This document shows, in pieces, positions 12,511 through 24,238 of a DNA stretch of 64,000 nucleotides. A program made the position numbers and the translations under genes. The notes under the pieces were generated by a model, which saw nothing but the letters and a program-made list of their open reading frames with translations, did no database searches and had not been told where the DNA came from. The DNA lies in the NCBI GenBank assembly GCA_030770545.1, contig CM061102.1, forward strand, positions 7,553,501 to 7,617,500, in the 5' to 3' direction. The DNA comes from Macropodus opercularis (lineage: Eukaryota > Chordata > Actinopteri > Anabantiformes > Osphronemidae). Position 1 is the first letter of the stretch. Each line of letters starts with the position of its first letter.

Positions 12511-12804
12511 GTAAGTCTTTTTCTCTGTGCTGGCGTTACAGCGAATTCACATTCCAGCCTCCTTGTGTCCCCTTTCTGATGGTAATGATTTCAGATGTGC
12601 ACACCGTGAATGCCTCGTACCTCTGTATAGGCATGCATTTGGCCTTATGCTCGCACAATCCAGCCGGAGACAATGTAAGAGAGCGAAGAGGATGTGAAAT
12701 AACAGCTTGCCATTATCATATCATCATGCAGCCTGCCCTCCCTCTGCCTCTCTGCCCATTGTGTTGCCGTCAACCTTAAAAATGCATTTTGCTCACAGGG
12801 CTGA

Positions 12805-12975
12805 GGTGCTGTTCATGGCACTTACACGCAAGGTTCGAATCCAGCTTGCAACCTTTGTCGCATTTCATCCCCAGCCTCCCCTTACCTCCCCTCCTCCTCT
12901 CCCAACACAACCCCCCCCCCTCACCATCATCATCTTTCCTGTCTCCCTCCATTGTGCGCTCTCCAGTGAGGCCGG
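12805..12975 (+). mobile_element. tRNA-derived SINE fragment
   Basis: Contains GGTTCGAATCC at 12832-12842, a perfect RNA polymerase III B box. It is followed by 'tttgtcgcatttcatcccc' and, further on, 'tttcctgtctccctcc'. That order of words is the body of a very common teleost tRNA-derived SINE, as I remember it. The A box and tail are eroded and a C-rich expansion sits in the middle. Boundaries are approximate. Confidence 0.6.
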
Positions 12976-13501
12976 ATTGTCTTAAAAACAGCGGTATGAC
13001 ATTGTCAAGAAGCCACTGCAAAGCCATGCTGTAGGGCGCTTGTGGCTCGGAGATGAGGGCAAGGTGGAGGGAGGAGGGGGAGGGTTGGAGGGAGAGACAC
13101 TGAGAGAAAGAAGATGCAGGAACAAAAAGAGGAGCAGGATTTATTCCTGATAAATATTTTCAAAAGCAACAACAACAATTTTTAAAAAAAGAGCCATCGG
13201 TTAGAGGCTGTGCAGGGGATTTGTGTGGATAAAGAGGATTGTAGCACCACTGCATGTGATGTGCACAGACAATGATGGAATGGAGAGACAAAACCAGAAT
13301 TGGGTGTTGTTTTCAAGGTGGCCGAGAAAATGAGGGATGCGGGAGTCAGGCTCCCTTCCCCTCCTCCCCACCACCTCCTGCGTTCTCTAAATTAGGATGG
13401 GTCTGTGTGTGAGTGTGTTTACGAGACGTTTGGGTTTCAGGGGCTGGATAAGGCTGCTGAGGAGAAAGAAAAAGAGATGGAGAGTTAGTTCAAAGGGGGC
13501 T

Positions 13502-13523
13502 GGGGGGGGGGGGCTTATATAAG
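13502..13523 (+). promoter_or_regulatory. G-run plus TATA box, possible internal promoter
   Basis: Twelve consecutive G residues (13502-13513) abut CTTATATAAG (13514-13523), a palindromic TATA element. With normal spacing, transcription would start near 13547-13555. It lies within the inferred sipa1 intron 1, so it could drive an alternative first exon. No downstream donor was assigned. Confidence 0.35.
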
Positions 13524-14136
13524 CCAGTGCACTCAACAGACAGGCCATTTAATTTACACTGAGCTGCATGGCTCGTCATGCAATATGGGATCTGTGTGGT
13601 AGACCGTAGTGTTTCCAGCGTTAAGAAGCAGTTTGACTACAAGTGATGGAAGGACGTGTGACCACTGGACGTTGACTCCTCATATTTCCAACTAGACTGT
13701 GAGGAGAGTGTGATGTTCTTCATCTGGATGAACTTTTAGGGTTGTTGTGCGTTTGTGTGTGTGTATTTTGTTTTCACACTGCGTGGACATGTGAAATGGC
13801 TGTTGTAATCTGTAAGGTTTGGTTTTAGCCTTCTAGCTTTAGCGGTTAGGTTGTGGATTTGGTTAGACAAGTTAAAACCCTTTGTGAAGCATCATGGTCC
13901 ATAAACTTGGTTTTCTTTCTCCAGAAAACTTAATAATCCTGTTTTCTTTCCTAAAAGTCCTTATTAATTGTCCCTGCTTTGCACAGAGCTTGGAATGTGA
14001 GGGATGACGAGTGATAAACATTTGGATTAAGGCCGCAAGTATGATTTATTTTATTCTTGAATAATCTGTGGATTATCATCTCAATTCATGGAATGCTTGG
14101 CCTGAAGATGCCCTGAAAAATCTGTTTCATAGCACT

Positions 14137-14139
14137 ATG

Positions 14140-14172
<33 letters not shown>
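14137..14172. repeat. Compound (AT)n(GT)n microsatellite
   Basis: An uninterrupted AT run turns into a GT run. Alternating purine-pyrimidine sequence. Confidence 0.9.
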
Positions 14173-17100
14173 ATTCTAACCAAATATACACTTTTAGTTT
14201 AGTTTAGTTCTGTCCAACTAAGTAAAAGTCACTCTAAAAACATCCTGTAGGCTGAATCTTTTGTTGATCAGCTCATATATAGTCACTTCTATTTCTATAA
14301 ATCATGATGAGTTTTGTTTATTTAAGTGCAACAACCTCTGGTTATGGTTTCCTCCTCATTGTGACTATTCCAGGTTGAGTAGAGAGGAGCAGAGTCAGAG
14401 GAGTCTCTGGAATCGATCGGCCCAGTTTTATTTTCTGCACCAGAGCCAACAGCACTTGACAGTATACGTGTGTGTCATGATGCAATGTCAAATCTTTGTC
14501 TGTATTGTTTAAACAGCGAGAGTACTGTTGAAATATTAGTCCATCAGTCATGCTAACCTCTGACATCACCATCATCTTCATCGTCATCATTGTGAAACCA
14601 AATCGTAAAAAAAAAGACACAGATAGCTGTAGGGTTATGTTGCGCTGATTGAGAAAGTGAATAACCTTCATGTGCTTTGCACTGAATAATCATGATGACG
14701 GCTTGTTAGCAGCTTCACGCGGTTGTGCAATGAGACCGAGTCACTGTCAGGGCCAGAAGATCCAGGACAATATCTTCTGAAGCCATTTATACTCGCTGTT
14801 TGTCATGTGTCTGTGTAGAATGACAGTGACTCCTTAACTGTCTCCCCATTTCATTTTTGTGGGCATAGTTATGTTCTGCTTGCACTCGTCATTAAACGTG
14901 AACATGCTGTGAGGTTACCAGGCAGATCTTGCTCTGTTCTGAGTCAGCATCGCATCATTCCTCTCACTTGGAGCCATTTTGCATGGCTACACCCTGTCAG
15001 GCTCCCTGTGGGGGCTCAGCAGGCAGCTGGACAGGCGGAGCCTTCTACACGGGCGTTAAACTTGGAAGACTCTGTGTCGGATGGCTGGGTGCTGGCACCG
15101 CAAGCCGCTGGGTGGATCCGCTCAGCTTGTGCTCGGCTGTCACCTGGCCCGTTGGCTGGTGGTCCTAATAGAACGTCAGGCCTCAGCAGGTTCGGTCAAA
15201 GCTGTTGCCTGTTTGTGTCCGTCCTGTAACACTTTCTTTACTGCAATCACATCTCACATTTCAACATGTCAGCCTCTAAACTGGTGTGTTCTAAATGTAG
15301 CTAATACAATGCCATTATTTTTATTACTATTATACCATTACAGAGAGTTGTGTATATCTATTCCAACACCCTGATGTAAAATATACCTTTACCATTAAAT
15401 AATGCAGTGGAGGTTTAGTGCAGATCGGGACCAACCAGTCAGAAAACCTTAGTGAACTTTATTCCGTTCTCAGGCGAGGACATGAAGCATTTAGGAATAG
15501 AAGGATTGGCTGGTTCATCACTTGGTGCCGTCACAGTCATGAGGATGAAGTCTGCAACCGAAGAAGTGAGGAGAGAAAGCAGTTTCGACGGGTACCTCTG
15601 CTGTTTGTTTCCTTACGGAGCCAAACAGCGACCACACACAGGAAACTGACTAAGACATGAGACTCTGAGGGAAGGTGGGGGCGGGGGGGGCAGCTTACGT
15701 TTGCTTTCAATTGAAGTTTTGCCTCACTTTGCCAAATTGTTGGTCATTTTTCGAAGAATAGCCCTAATACCTGCTTTACCGTCATTTTATGCATTAGTAA
15801 AAATAATTAGCAGCCGAAACAGTAACGTTGACTCCGGGCAGAGGTGCAAACGTTATCATTAAACAGGTTCTGTCTGTAATGGTTCATTGACTTGTTCCAT
15901 GCATAAAAACTAATAATATGCAGGAAGCATATAACAGGCTCCTCGTGACGCACTGTGTGGTTTCGTGCAGGTGTAAAACCACGGCCGTACAGAACCTGTT
16001 CCCCTTTCTCGCCTGCCGCTTACGCACATTATATAGCATCACAGGCAAGCTACAGTAAATCAGCTGCTGTCTGCATCACCACAGTTAGCATATTGGTGCA
16101 TAAGCAGCTCGTTTTCTTATGTAGGTCAGAAGGTGTGGAGCTGCTGGTGTAAATAACATGAGGCCACCAGGCAGGAGAGGCTCTAACCTGCAACCTGCAG
16201 ATTAGCAGAGATGTGAGTTACTGCAGCTTCATGGTTGATGTATTGCATGAATGCACAAAGTATTTTTTCAATGACATCTGGTGATAACTATAAATGTGGC
16301 ATTATCACGAGTTTGTACAGTAATGACAGCTGTAATCTCTTCCCAAGCTTCCTCTCCATCTCAAGTTTCTCAAGAGCTTGAAAAGTTGAAAGAATCGACG
16401 ATCTCTGATTTTACCGATGTCTGTGCTGACACAAACGTCTATTTCTCCAAATAATGACAACAATTTGTGTCCACCGAGATCAAAATGCACGCAGAAAGAA
16501 CTTGATGGCTGCCATTTAGAGGTGGCCTTTCCCCACTGCTGTATCCGCTTATGGATAGTAAGTGAAGACAGCTTTGAGACATTTGAGAAATGGGGATGGG
16601 TTTGTTGGCGCTGCAGCCATTTTCACGGACACTCAGCTACAACGTTTCTGCAGACGAGAGGGACGGTGAGGAAGCAGGCGAGGGCAGCTGCTCTTCCTCT
16701 GAAAGCAGGCAAGGTAGGGGAGCAGCTCACAGCGCTATTGAAGCGATATTGAGCAATCTCCTTCCCGAGCAGTGGGTTTACTCAGAGCTGCTTACACAGA
16801 TGACGGAGGGGCAACAGAGGAGCATTGAGCTCAACATAATAGATACAGTCATGACGCTGAAGGTCAGTTCCTTTTCATGTCACACATGCTCACGCACACA
16901 CACAAAGCAGTCACAGAGGGGCAGCTGCTCTTCCTGTCACTGTGCGAACCGTGCGCCACATCTAGTCTCGAACACTTTTACCGAGTCAGCAACACGCACT
17001 GAAGTGGTCTCTTGTGTTTGGCCTTAAATCTCACTTCCCAGACCCCCCCCCAGTCGCACACACGGCCTATCACAAGGTGTATTTTCAGATACACAGGAAG

Positions 17101-20100
17101 TGGCAGTTCTCTCCCTGCATACAATGTTGTTGGCAAATAACACGTCAAACAATAGTGCAAGTTAGGGACTTGTTTGTGTGGCAGAGCAGCACGTACAGTA
17201 GATTTAGCTGCTTTTGAGTTCTGCTGTAGTGCTTTAAAAGAGGAAGTTGGGCTTGAATATGGAAATTACTATAGAAGGAGCTTTTCTGAACACACTTCCT
17301 CTGCATTTACTGAAGGAGGCAGGTTCACTGATGATGCATCTGCTTTGAGTTAAATATTGTACACCCCAGCTAAAGCGTGTGATCACTTGCTTTAATGAAA
17401 CGAAACTGGAGCAGACGCAGCTAAGGCGACACATTAGATGACCTCAGCCCGATGACTTTACACGAGACACGTATGCACAAAGTAAAAAAAGTAACACACT
17501 GAGAGTTCAACAACAAACTGGCAATCAAACAATACTTGACAAACATCTTAGTCACCCTTGGCCACTTGACCCAGCATCATTAATATTATCGTCACAGGCA
17601 GATGACTTCCAGTTTTTAGGTTCACATCAGGGACATTCACACTGACTCTTGTTCATTGGTGCTTTCACAGGAAGATGCATTTAACACTTGTAATACATGA
17701 AGCATTGTCCTCTGAAGAGGTTTCGTAGCTCATCATGCCCCTGCTGTATGACAGCACATGCTAATAAGTCATTTATAAGAAGCGTGGTCATCAACGTGCT
17801 GAACCATAAGTGACAAGGAGACAGTAATGAGCTGTATGATTCTCCTCGTCAAGCAAAGAAAAACACCAACCACTGCTGATGTAACTGCTTTTGCATTATG
17901 TCTCAGCATCACCTTGAAGTGCTGTGAAAACACGATTAGCTTAGTAATGTGAAAGTGAAGCTCACTCCATGAGTGGTGACACGTAGATTTTTAATTTCCA
18001 GTGCCGTCGGTAGAAATCTCCAAATGTTTCTGGCCACATAAACAGTGTTTTTAATACCAGCCCATTGAGCACCAGGTTCCCAGGATGTTGGCTTTTCTGT
18101 CTTTAGGGACCAATTGCTCAGACTGGCGTTTGCAAACAGTTTAAATGAGAAGGGAGATAAAACACATTACAAAAAGAGAGTGCTGCAGTACCACTCACTT
18201 AGCAGCTTCTGGACTCGGCCCAGTTCGCCGTCCGCAGTGTGGTGAAGGGGAGGGGGCGGGAGACTGAGGATGCCTGGAGCAAATGTTGGGCGTGAGAATG
18301 AACTTATTTTCTGAATTAGATCCAGCAACATTAAAACAAATTTACTCCTAAAAGGGCTGTAACCAGCCCACGGTCACGTGCAGCAGCAAAGCATGCAACC
18401 TGATCTCAAATGTAGCAGCGCTGCATTGAATCAATAATGAAAGTGAGAGTGAGCTCGGCTTTAAGTTTCTCGAAATCAATCACGATTAGGATTTGATTTA
18501 GACCTTGTGGTTAGGACCCTGTGGGGCAGCTTTTAACTAGCTTGTAAGGATAGACAGTGACAGTCAAGCAGCTGACCACCGCTCTGATAAAGGCTAGTGA
18601 TACACAGTTACATAAAGTTGATAAATCAGGTCCTAATGGGGATTGATTGTGGGAGAGTTAAAACCATGCTCAGTCTCAAAGCAGACTTGTTACATTAATG
18701 CAGTGTTACGCATGTTTGCCACAACACGTAACTGTGTGTCTGCCTCTCTAGGTTTTCACAGCCATGTCTTGTAATTTACAGCGTTAGTCTTCAGATATGA
18801 CGGAGGGACCGGCGCAGCATTAATCTGCATGTTGCTGCAGCTGCTGCAACTTGGTGTGTTAGAGCTGATAAGGCTGCAGTGAGAGCATAACGTTTGCCAC
18901 TGATCACGTCTAATTGCTGCTGAGCTGTTAAGCCGATTCCTGCAACTTCACCTGAAGGAAAGGCAGATTAAATCTCACTGGTTTGTATCAGGAGGACTCT
19001 CACGCTCTCCTTTTTTACCACGGAATACTTGAAACACTGCGCCATCAGCTTTAATTACGAGAAAAGCACATGAGGTTGACTTCAGGTTAGTTTCATTTAC
19101 TGGCAGCAAAAATGAAAAGCGCCTCAATTCATGCTATGGCAGCTGCTCCAGCATAGGTGTGGAAGTGTTGAGTAGAAACAATGACGACACCCATCCTCTC
19201 GAAGTTCAGATGTCAGGCGTCTCTTCCTGTTTCACAGGACACAGACTTCCACGAGCGGGTGCAAAATAAGTTAGGTGGCCGTGACTTCCCCAAAACCATA
19301 TGTGCCTATTACGCTGTCCTCCGACTTCAGTTTTAGTCCTGACAGCGTACACCAGAGGCCGATTAACCTTGTCCTGGACTTAATATGGAAGTGGATCTCC
19401 TTTACTGTTATCGGTTAATCCAAACGTCCACCCTGGGCAGCCATGACCCTTCAAAGTCAACCTGGTGCAAAAACAATCAGTAATCCTAGTTCTGAGCGTC
19501 ACCTTTTCTGCCCAGTTGACTCATAGCTTTTCAGTATAAATGATACTTCATTTTTGCATGTGGGTACATAGTGACATCCAGACCATTCACTGGCTACGTT
19601 TAAGCCCTGAGACACAGAACCTGTATTACTGACTATGTGGGACAGAGATGGCTCTGATGCCATGATGGGATCTATGCAGAATATCTTGAAACACCATTGA
19701 AACCCTCAGCAGGCTGATCTGCATGCTCGTGTTATCGCCCCACTATTAAAACTGTTTAATTGTTTTCATTTTTGAACGGATTATCCATTAAATAGTGTAA
19801 AACACCCTGCAAGCCCATAAGCATCGAGTTGAAAAATGAAATTGTCCAACTGTAGAAATGTACAATGACTAAGACTTTTCTTTAGAGCCAATTGCAGATG
19901 AACATCAGGGATCATACACTGCACAGCTTCCAGGTCATTGAGATATAAATCGTGGCAAAAAGTCAGCAAATCAAATCTGTGCTGCTATTTATCACAAAGT
20001 GTCTAAGTGTTTCCTGCTGACTGGTCCAGTGAAGGGTCAAGTTTCTGCTCATGGTGGTGGAGTTGTGGCTCAGGGAGCATCAGAGGTCACGCACGCTTTC

Positions 20101-23013
20101 CATCAAGCTCTGACTGATAGGGAGAAATGTGTTTGCTCTGTGGATGTGATGAGCCGGAGTGAATGTACTTACAGCTGTTTGGAGTGTCCGCTATTTGTTA
20201 TTAGCTTTCTTAACTGAACCCGTCCGTAACAGGAATTGAAGAATGGGAAGTTGAGATATTGTGCTGTTAAACCACCGTAACCTGATAACAGGCATCGTTC
20301 TTAAAGGCTTGTTCACAAGCTTCTTGCTACTCTTTGTTATTCCAAGCCTCAACCATATCCTTTAGAGTTTTATTACCATTCAGTCAGTCCTGCTTCTTCG
20401 AATTGATCCATTTATGTCTTTATTAGGTTTTGGTCTGCTTTTTTGGTAACTGATGTATTTTTCTTGTGTAGCACATTTCATATCAAGTAGTTCTAAAAGA
20501 CAGCTTCATCTGGAGGAGGATGACCAAGGGCACAGCCTCCATAGTATAAGATAATTTCATTTGAAACACACTAAATGCAGAGAGTTCTTTTAATGTGGGA
20601 AACATAAAGACAAACTTAGTACCTTTCATCAAGTTCCCTTCACTTTAGCTCGAAGGATGAAGCAAGATGAAAATCCACAACGGCCTCCTTTGCATGATGC
20701 AGCTTGAGTGAGTTTGTGTTGGGAGGATGTGAGTTACAGTGACGTCCAGATGACCACTCTGAAGCATGTAGTAGGAATTGAACTGTCAATAAAAACAATG
20801 GGTTTCCAAATAAATAAGCAGAAATGTGAAAGGACAACAATGAAGTTCCTCCTCCTGTTGTACTTCTCTATATGGTAGCTGTGACAGTTGCTTTTTACAC
20901 AGAGGCCACGCTGGAAGGTGTCGGTAGCATGTTTAAGCACTAGAGTGTGAAGATTTGATTGAAGATTTCTCGTGTCTGAATTGGTAAGAGCATGACTGTC
21001 TGGCTTTTAAAATGCTTCTCAATAATGAAACTGCTATTTTCTTTTCCAGGGTTTGATTCTGAGTCAAAGAGATCGTGTTTGTATTGTTGTTCAAGGATAA
21101 ACACAGATGAAAAATAGTAGAAGTAGAAACGAGAATAGAAAAATAGTAAAACAGCAGACATGTTATGTAGATGTGAACTATGTGATGTTCTGTGCAGCTC
21201 CTCTTTGTTGCTAATTAAAGTAAGTTCAGATTAATTAACAACTATAAATACTGAAAACACACAGGCACTGATTTTCAGTTAGTAGTTAAATGTAGTGTCT
21301 CGCATCTGTTCTAGGTAGAGAATACAAAGGTGCCTCAGGGGCTCATTAGAAAGTCTCTTTCATAAAGTCAAGAAATCAAAATGTCAACTACACTGAATTT
21401 GCTCATTTGCTTTCATACTTCACATCGGTTCAAGTTCATTTAGTCCATTTAGATCTATGCACATGAAATCTGTAAAGCATTCTGTGATCATAACGTTGCT
21501 TTATGATTAATGAATTCTTGTTGTTTACTGAGGATAAATGACCCAAAACCTCAGCCTCGGTCCGTTTTGACAAAAGTGGAGCAATCCCACCTTTGAGTAA
21601 ACAGGCTTATCATAACGCACGTAATGATAAACTGGATAGCACATCAACAAAGGGTGGCACCAGACAGGTTGCTATGGAAACAAGGACCGATTTATGGGTT
21701 GAGGATCTTTAGAAGCTCAGGAATAAGTGATTTGTATGAAGCCAGTTATTGTCCGAGTTCAACCCTCGCTGTGCCGGTGGAGAGCAGGAGTCTTTCTGTC
21801 TCATCCTGGATTCTCTTGTTGTAGCAACAACACGAAGGCAATGTGTGATTTTTAAAACAACCCTGCTGCCAATGATACACCATGGCACATAGAGACAGCG
21901 GAGAAAAACGTGTGAGCACTTTTTCAAATTATAGTGAAACATCCACGGACTTATAACTGAAGACAGAAAAACATAGTTTGAGCCCACGCGATTATTGTTG
22001 TTTTAGCTCATTTAAGGTTTCCAAGAAAGAAGCATAAACAATGTAATGCAGGATATTATGTCATAAAGACACCAGTCAAATGTCTGGTTCTGCACTGCTG
22101 CATAAAACAGTAGCATATGCAAAACTTAGACAGACAGTAGAACAAGTAGATGTCCTTTAATAGTCTGATGTTCCACACACAGTCGAACATGTAAATGGCC
22201 ATTGTTTGCTGATGAGTCATGATTCCTTACGTAAACTATGAGCATAACAGATAATTTTATTAGCCTTTTTAGGTTGGACAGGAATTTGCACAAATTTTGA
22301 CTATTTAGTTCTGTTTGCTTTCTTAGATTTGTGTGCGTCTCTGTGTCAGCCTGTTTTGGTGCAGGATCACCAAGCTGTGCTTGTTGGGAGGTGAATCATC
22401 TCACAATGATGAGTACCATGATTGCGGTACAAATGAAAATTGTTTTTCTAGCATGTTCATATTTGTCCATGCTGTGCACACTTTGAAACACACAGCTGCT
22501 GCAGTTATTAAGGGTTTTAATGAGGGTTTCTAGGGCAAATATAAAAGTCTATGTCCTGTATATCAACAGCATTCATTACTGTTTTTACGGTATGTCCTAA
22601 TACTATTACTTACTATAAAAAACAAGAAGAGAACACAGGATCGAAAGCAAACAAATGCTGCATCAAACCTTTTTCAGTGGCCATATTCCACTTCTCTGTT
22701 GAGAAAAAACTTTCAGAGACACTACTTCAGCATCACTTCCTGCAAACACGTCTCAGTCACAGAACGTCTTCTAGATAGTGTAAGTGCACGACACTCATTT
22801 GAATATCTTGAAACACGATTGAAAATCTCTCCTTGTGAGCTAGTTACACAACTTTCAGTTTTTGTTTACAGCCTTTTAAAGAATTATTGATGTGAATTAA
22901 AAATGTCTCCTGAGCAGATAACAGTTTTCGATTAGAGGAAATGGAGCGAATGCGAGGGCAAAGAAGGGAAACAAAGATCACGTTTGACTTCCTCACTCTG
23001 TAGCATTTTAAGC

Positions 23014-23015
<2 letters not shown>

Positions 23016-23043
<28 letters not shown>
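23016..23043. repeat. (TG)14 microsatellite
   Basis: Fourteen uninterrupted TG units shortly upstream of the sipa1 leader exon. Confidence 0.9.
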
Positions 23044-23044
<1 letters not shown>

Positions 23045-23758
23045 CTATAAGTTGTGCTGCTGCGCTGCACCTGCTCTTTAGGCAACATGCATGTGAAACA
23101 GTCAGACAGGAAGAAGCTTCTTGAGAGAATCAAAAGGTTTCAGTTTGATTTAATTGGTCAAAGACAGAGCACAGGCATCACGGGAGAGAAATGGACTTAT
23201 CTGTGCCTGAACAAAGCCACTTTTTTGGTAAGCATAAGCCTAACAAATTAAGAAGAGGAAGCACAGTGCTCCACGCGTAACAGCTGCACCTAAAAGTTAT
23301 ACTGCTAGGTATAGGTGGAAAATAATCGAAACATAGCCGTATTATTTGTGTTGTCATTTAAATACTGCTGCTGTAAAGCACTAAACTGTGTATGTACTGT
23401 CTGTGAGAGTGGGAGAGAGTTTGCACTTGTTTCTCGTGTGTGTTAGCACACCGTCAGTAAGCCAGGAAGACCCCCTCCCCCTGTGTTAATACCATCCATT
23501 GTGAGCGTGTGCAGGGTGGACGTGATGGGCATTAAGGTTGCTATGAAACTATTTAGGGAAACTTTGGAACGGGAAATATTCAGTGGAACGAATAACAATA
23601 AAAGAAAACAGAGGTACGAAGGCAATGCTCAACAATAAAGCACACGTCACTGAATTCAATACATATTTATCGAAGCCATTCTTCTCCATAAAGTGACAGG
23701 CTGCTTTGGGTTGAGTATAAAACTGTCATTGAATGATTTTGTCTCTTTTTCTAAACAG

Positions 23759-24238
23759 GTGGCCAGTGGTTGAGAGCAAAACTGAAGTTTTAAGCACAGA
23801 AGAGTGCAGACGAGTAGATGCCATGATAGAAGGGTGGATGCAGGCAGAGCCTCTTCTACACAGAGGACTCAGAGTCGGGCTCCAGTGATGAGCCTGTTAT
23901 CCTCACTCCACAGGAAGGAGCGCCCCACAACCAGACTACCATCCAAGCACAAACCTGCACACCTGGAGGGACCCCCGCTGGGAGTAAGAGCTGAATATCA
24001 TCCTCTGTCGTCTCCACTTACACTGAAGAACTCATTTACACGCACAAACTAAGTGTAACACCTCTCAGATGCATCTATGAGAGACCAAGCTTTCAAACTG
24101 TTCAACTATCTTAAGGGGTGTGAATGAGGACTTTTTCTCTCGGGTCACCACAGAGACCAAGGAGAGAAATTAAACTGGGAGAGCAGTGAGAGCAGTGAGA
24201 GTGAAGAAGAAAACAGTTGAGCTGCGTCCTCAGGCACC
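23759..24238 (+). promoter_or_regulatory. sipa1: sipa1 5' leader exon with a chain of uORFs
   Basis: Starts after a good acceptor (T-rich tract, ctaaacag) and runs 480 nt to the start codon. It contains six upstream ATG frames: 23818-23826, 23823-23888, 23887-24052, 24069-24080, 24077-24127 and 24124-24189. Two pairs overlap stop with start: TGATG at 23886-23890 and ATGA at 24124-24127. The main ATG has a strong context (caccATG). Such a leader would be expected to restrain translation of sipa1. The acceptor choice is inferred. Confidence 0.5.

Larger units (their letters stand above)
12511..23758 (+). other. sipa1: Long gene-free stretch, probable sipa1 intron 1
   Basis: About 11 kb with no coding exon that I can support. 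It holds a tRNA-derived SINE fragment (12805-12975), a G-run/TATA promoter-like site (13502-13523), an AT/GT microsatellite (14137-14172), a short C run near 17043 and a (TG)14 repeat (23016-23043). Long introns this close to a 5' end often hold enhancers or alternative promoters; only the TATA site is concrete evidence here. Confidence 0.45.
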
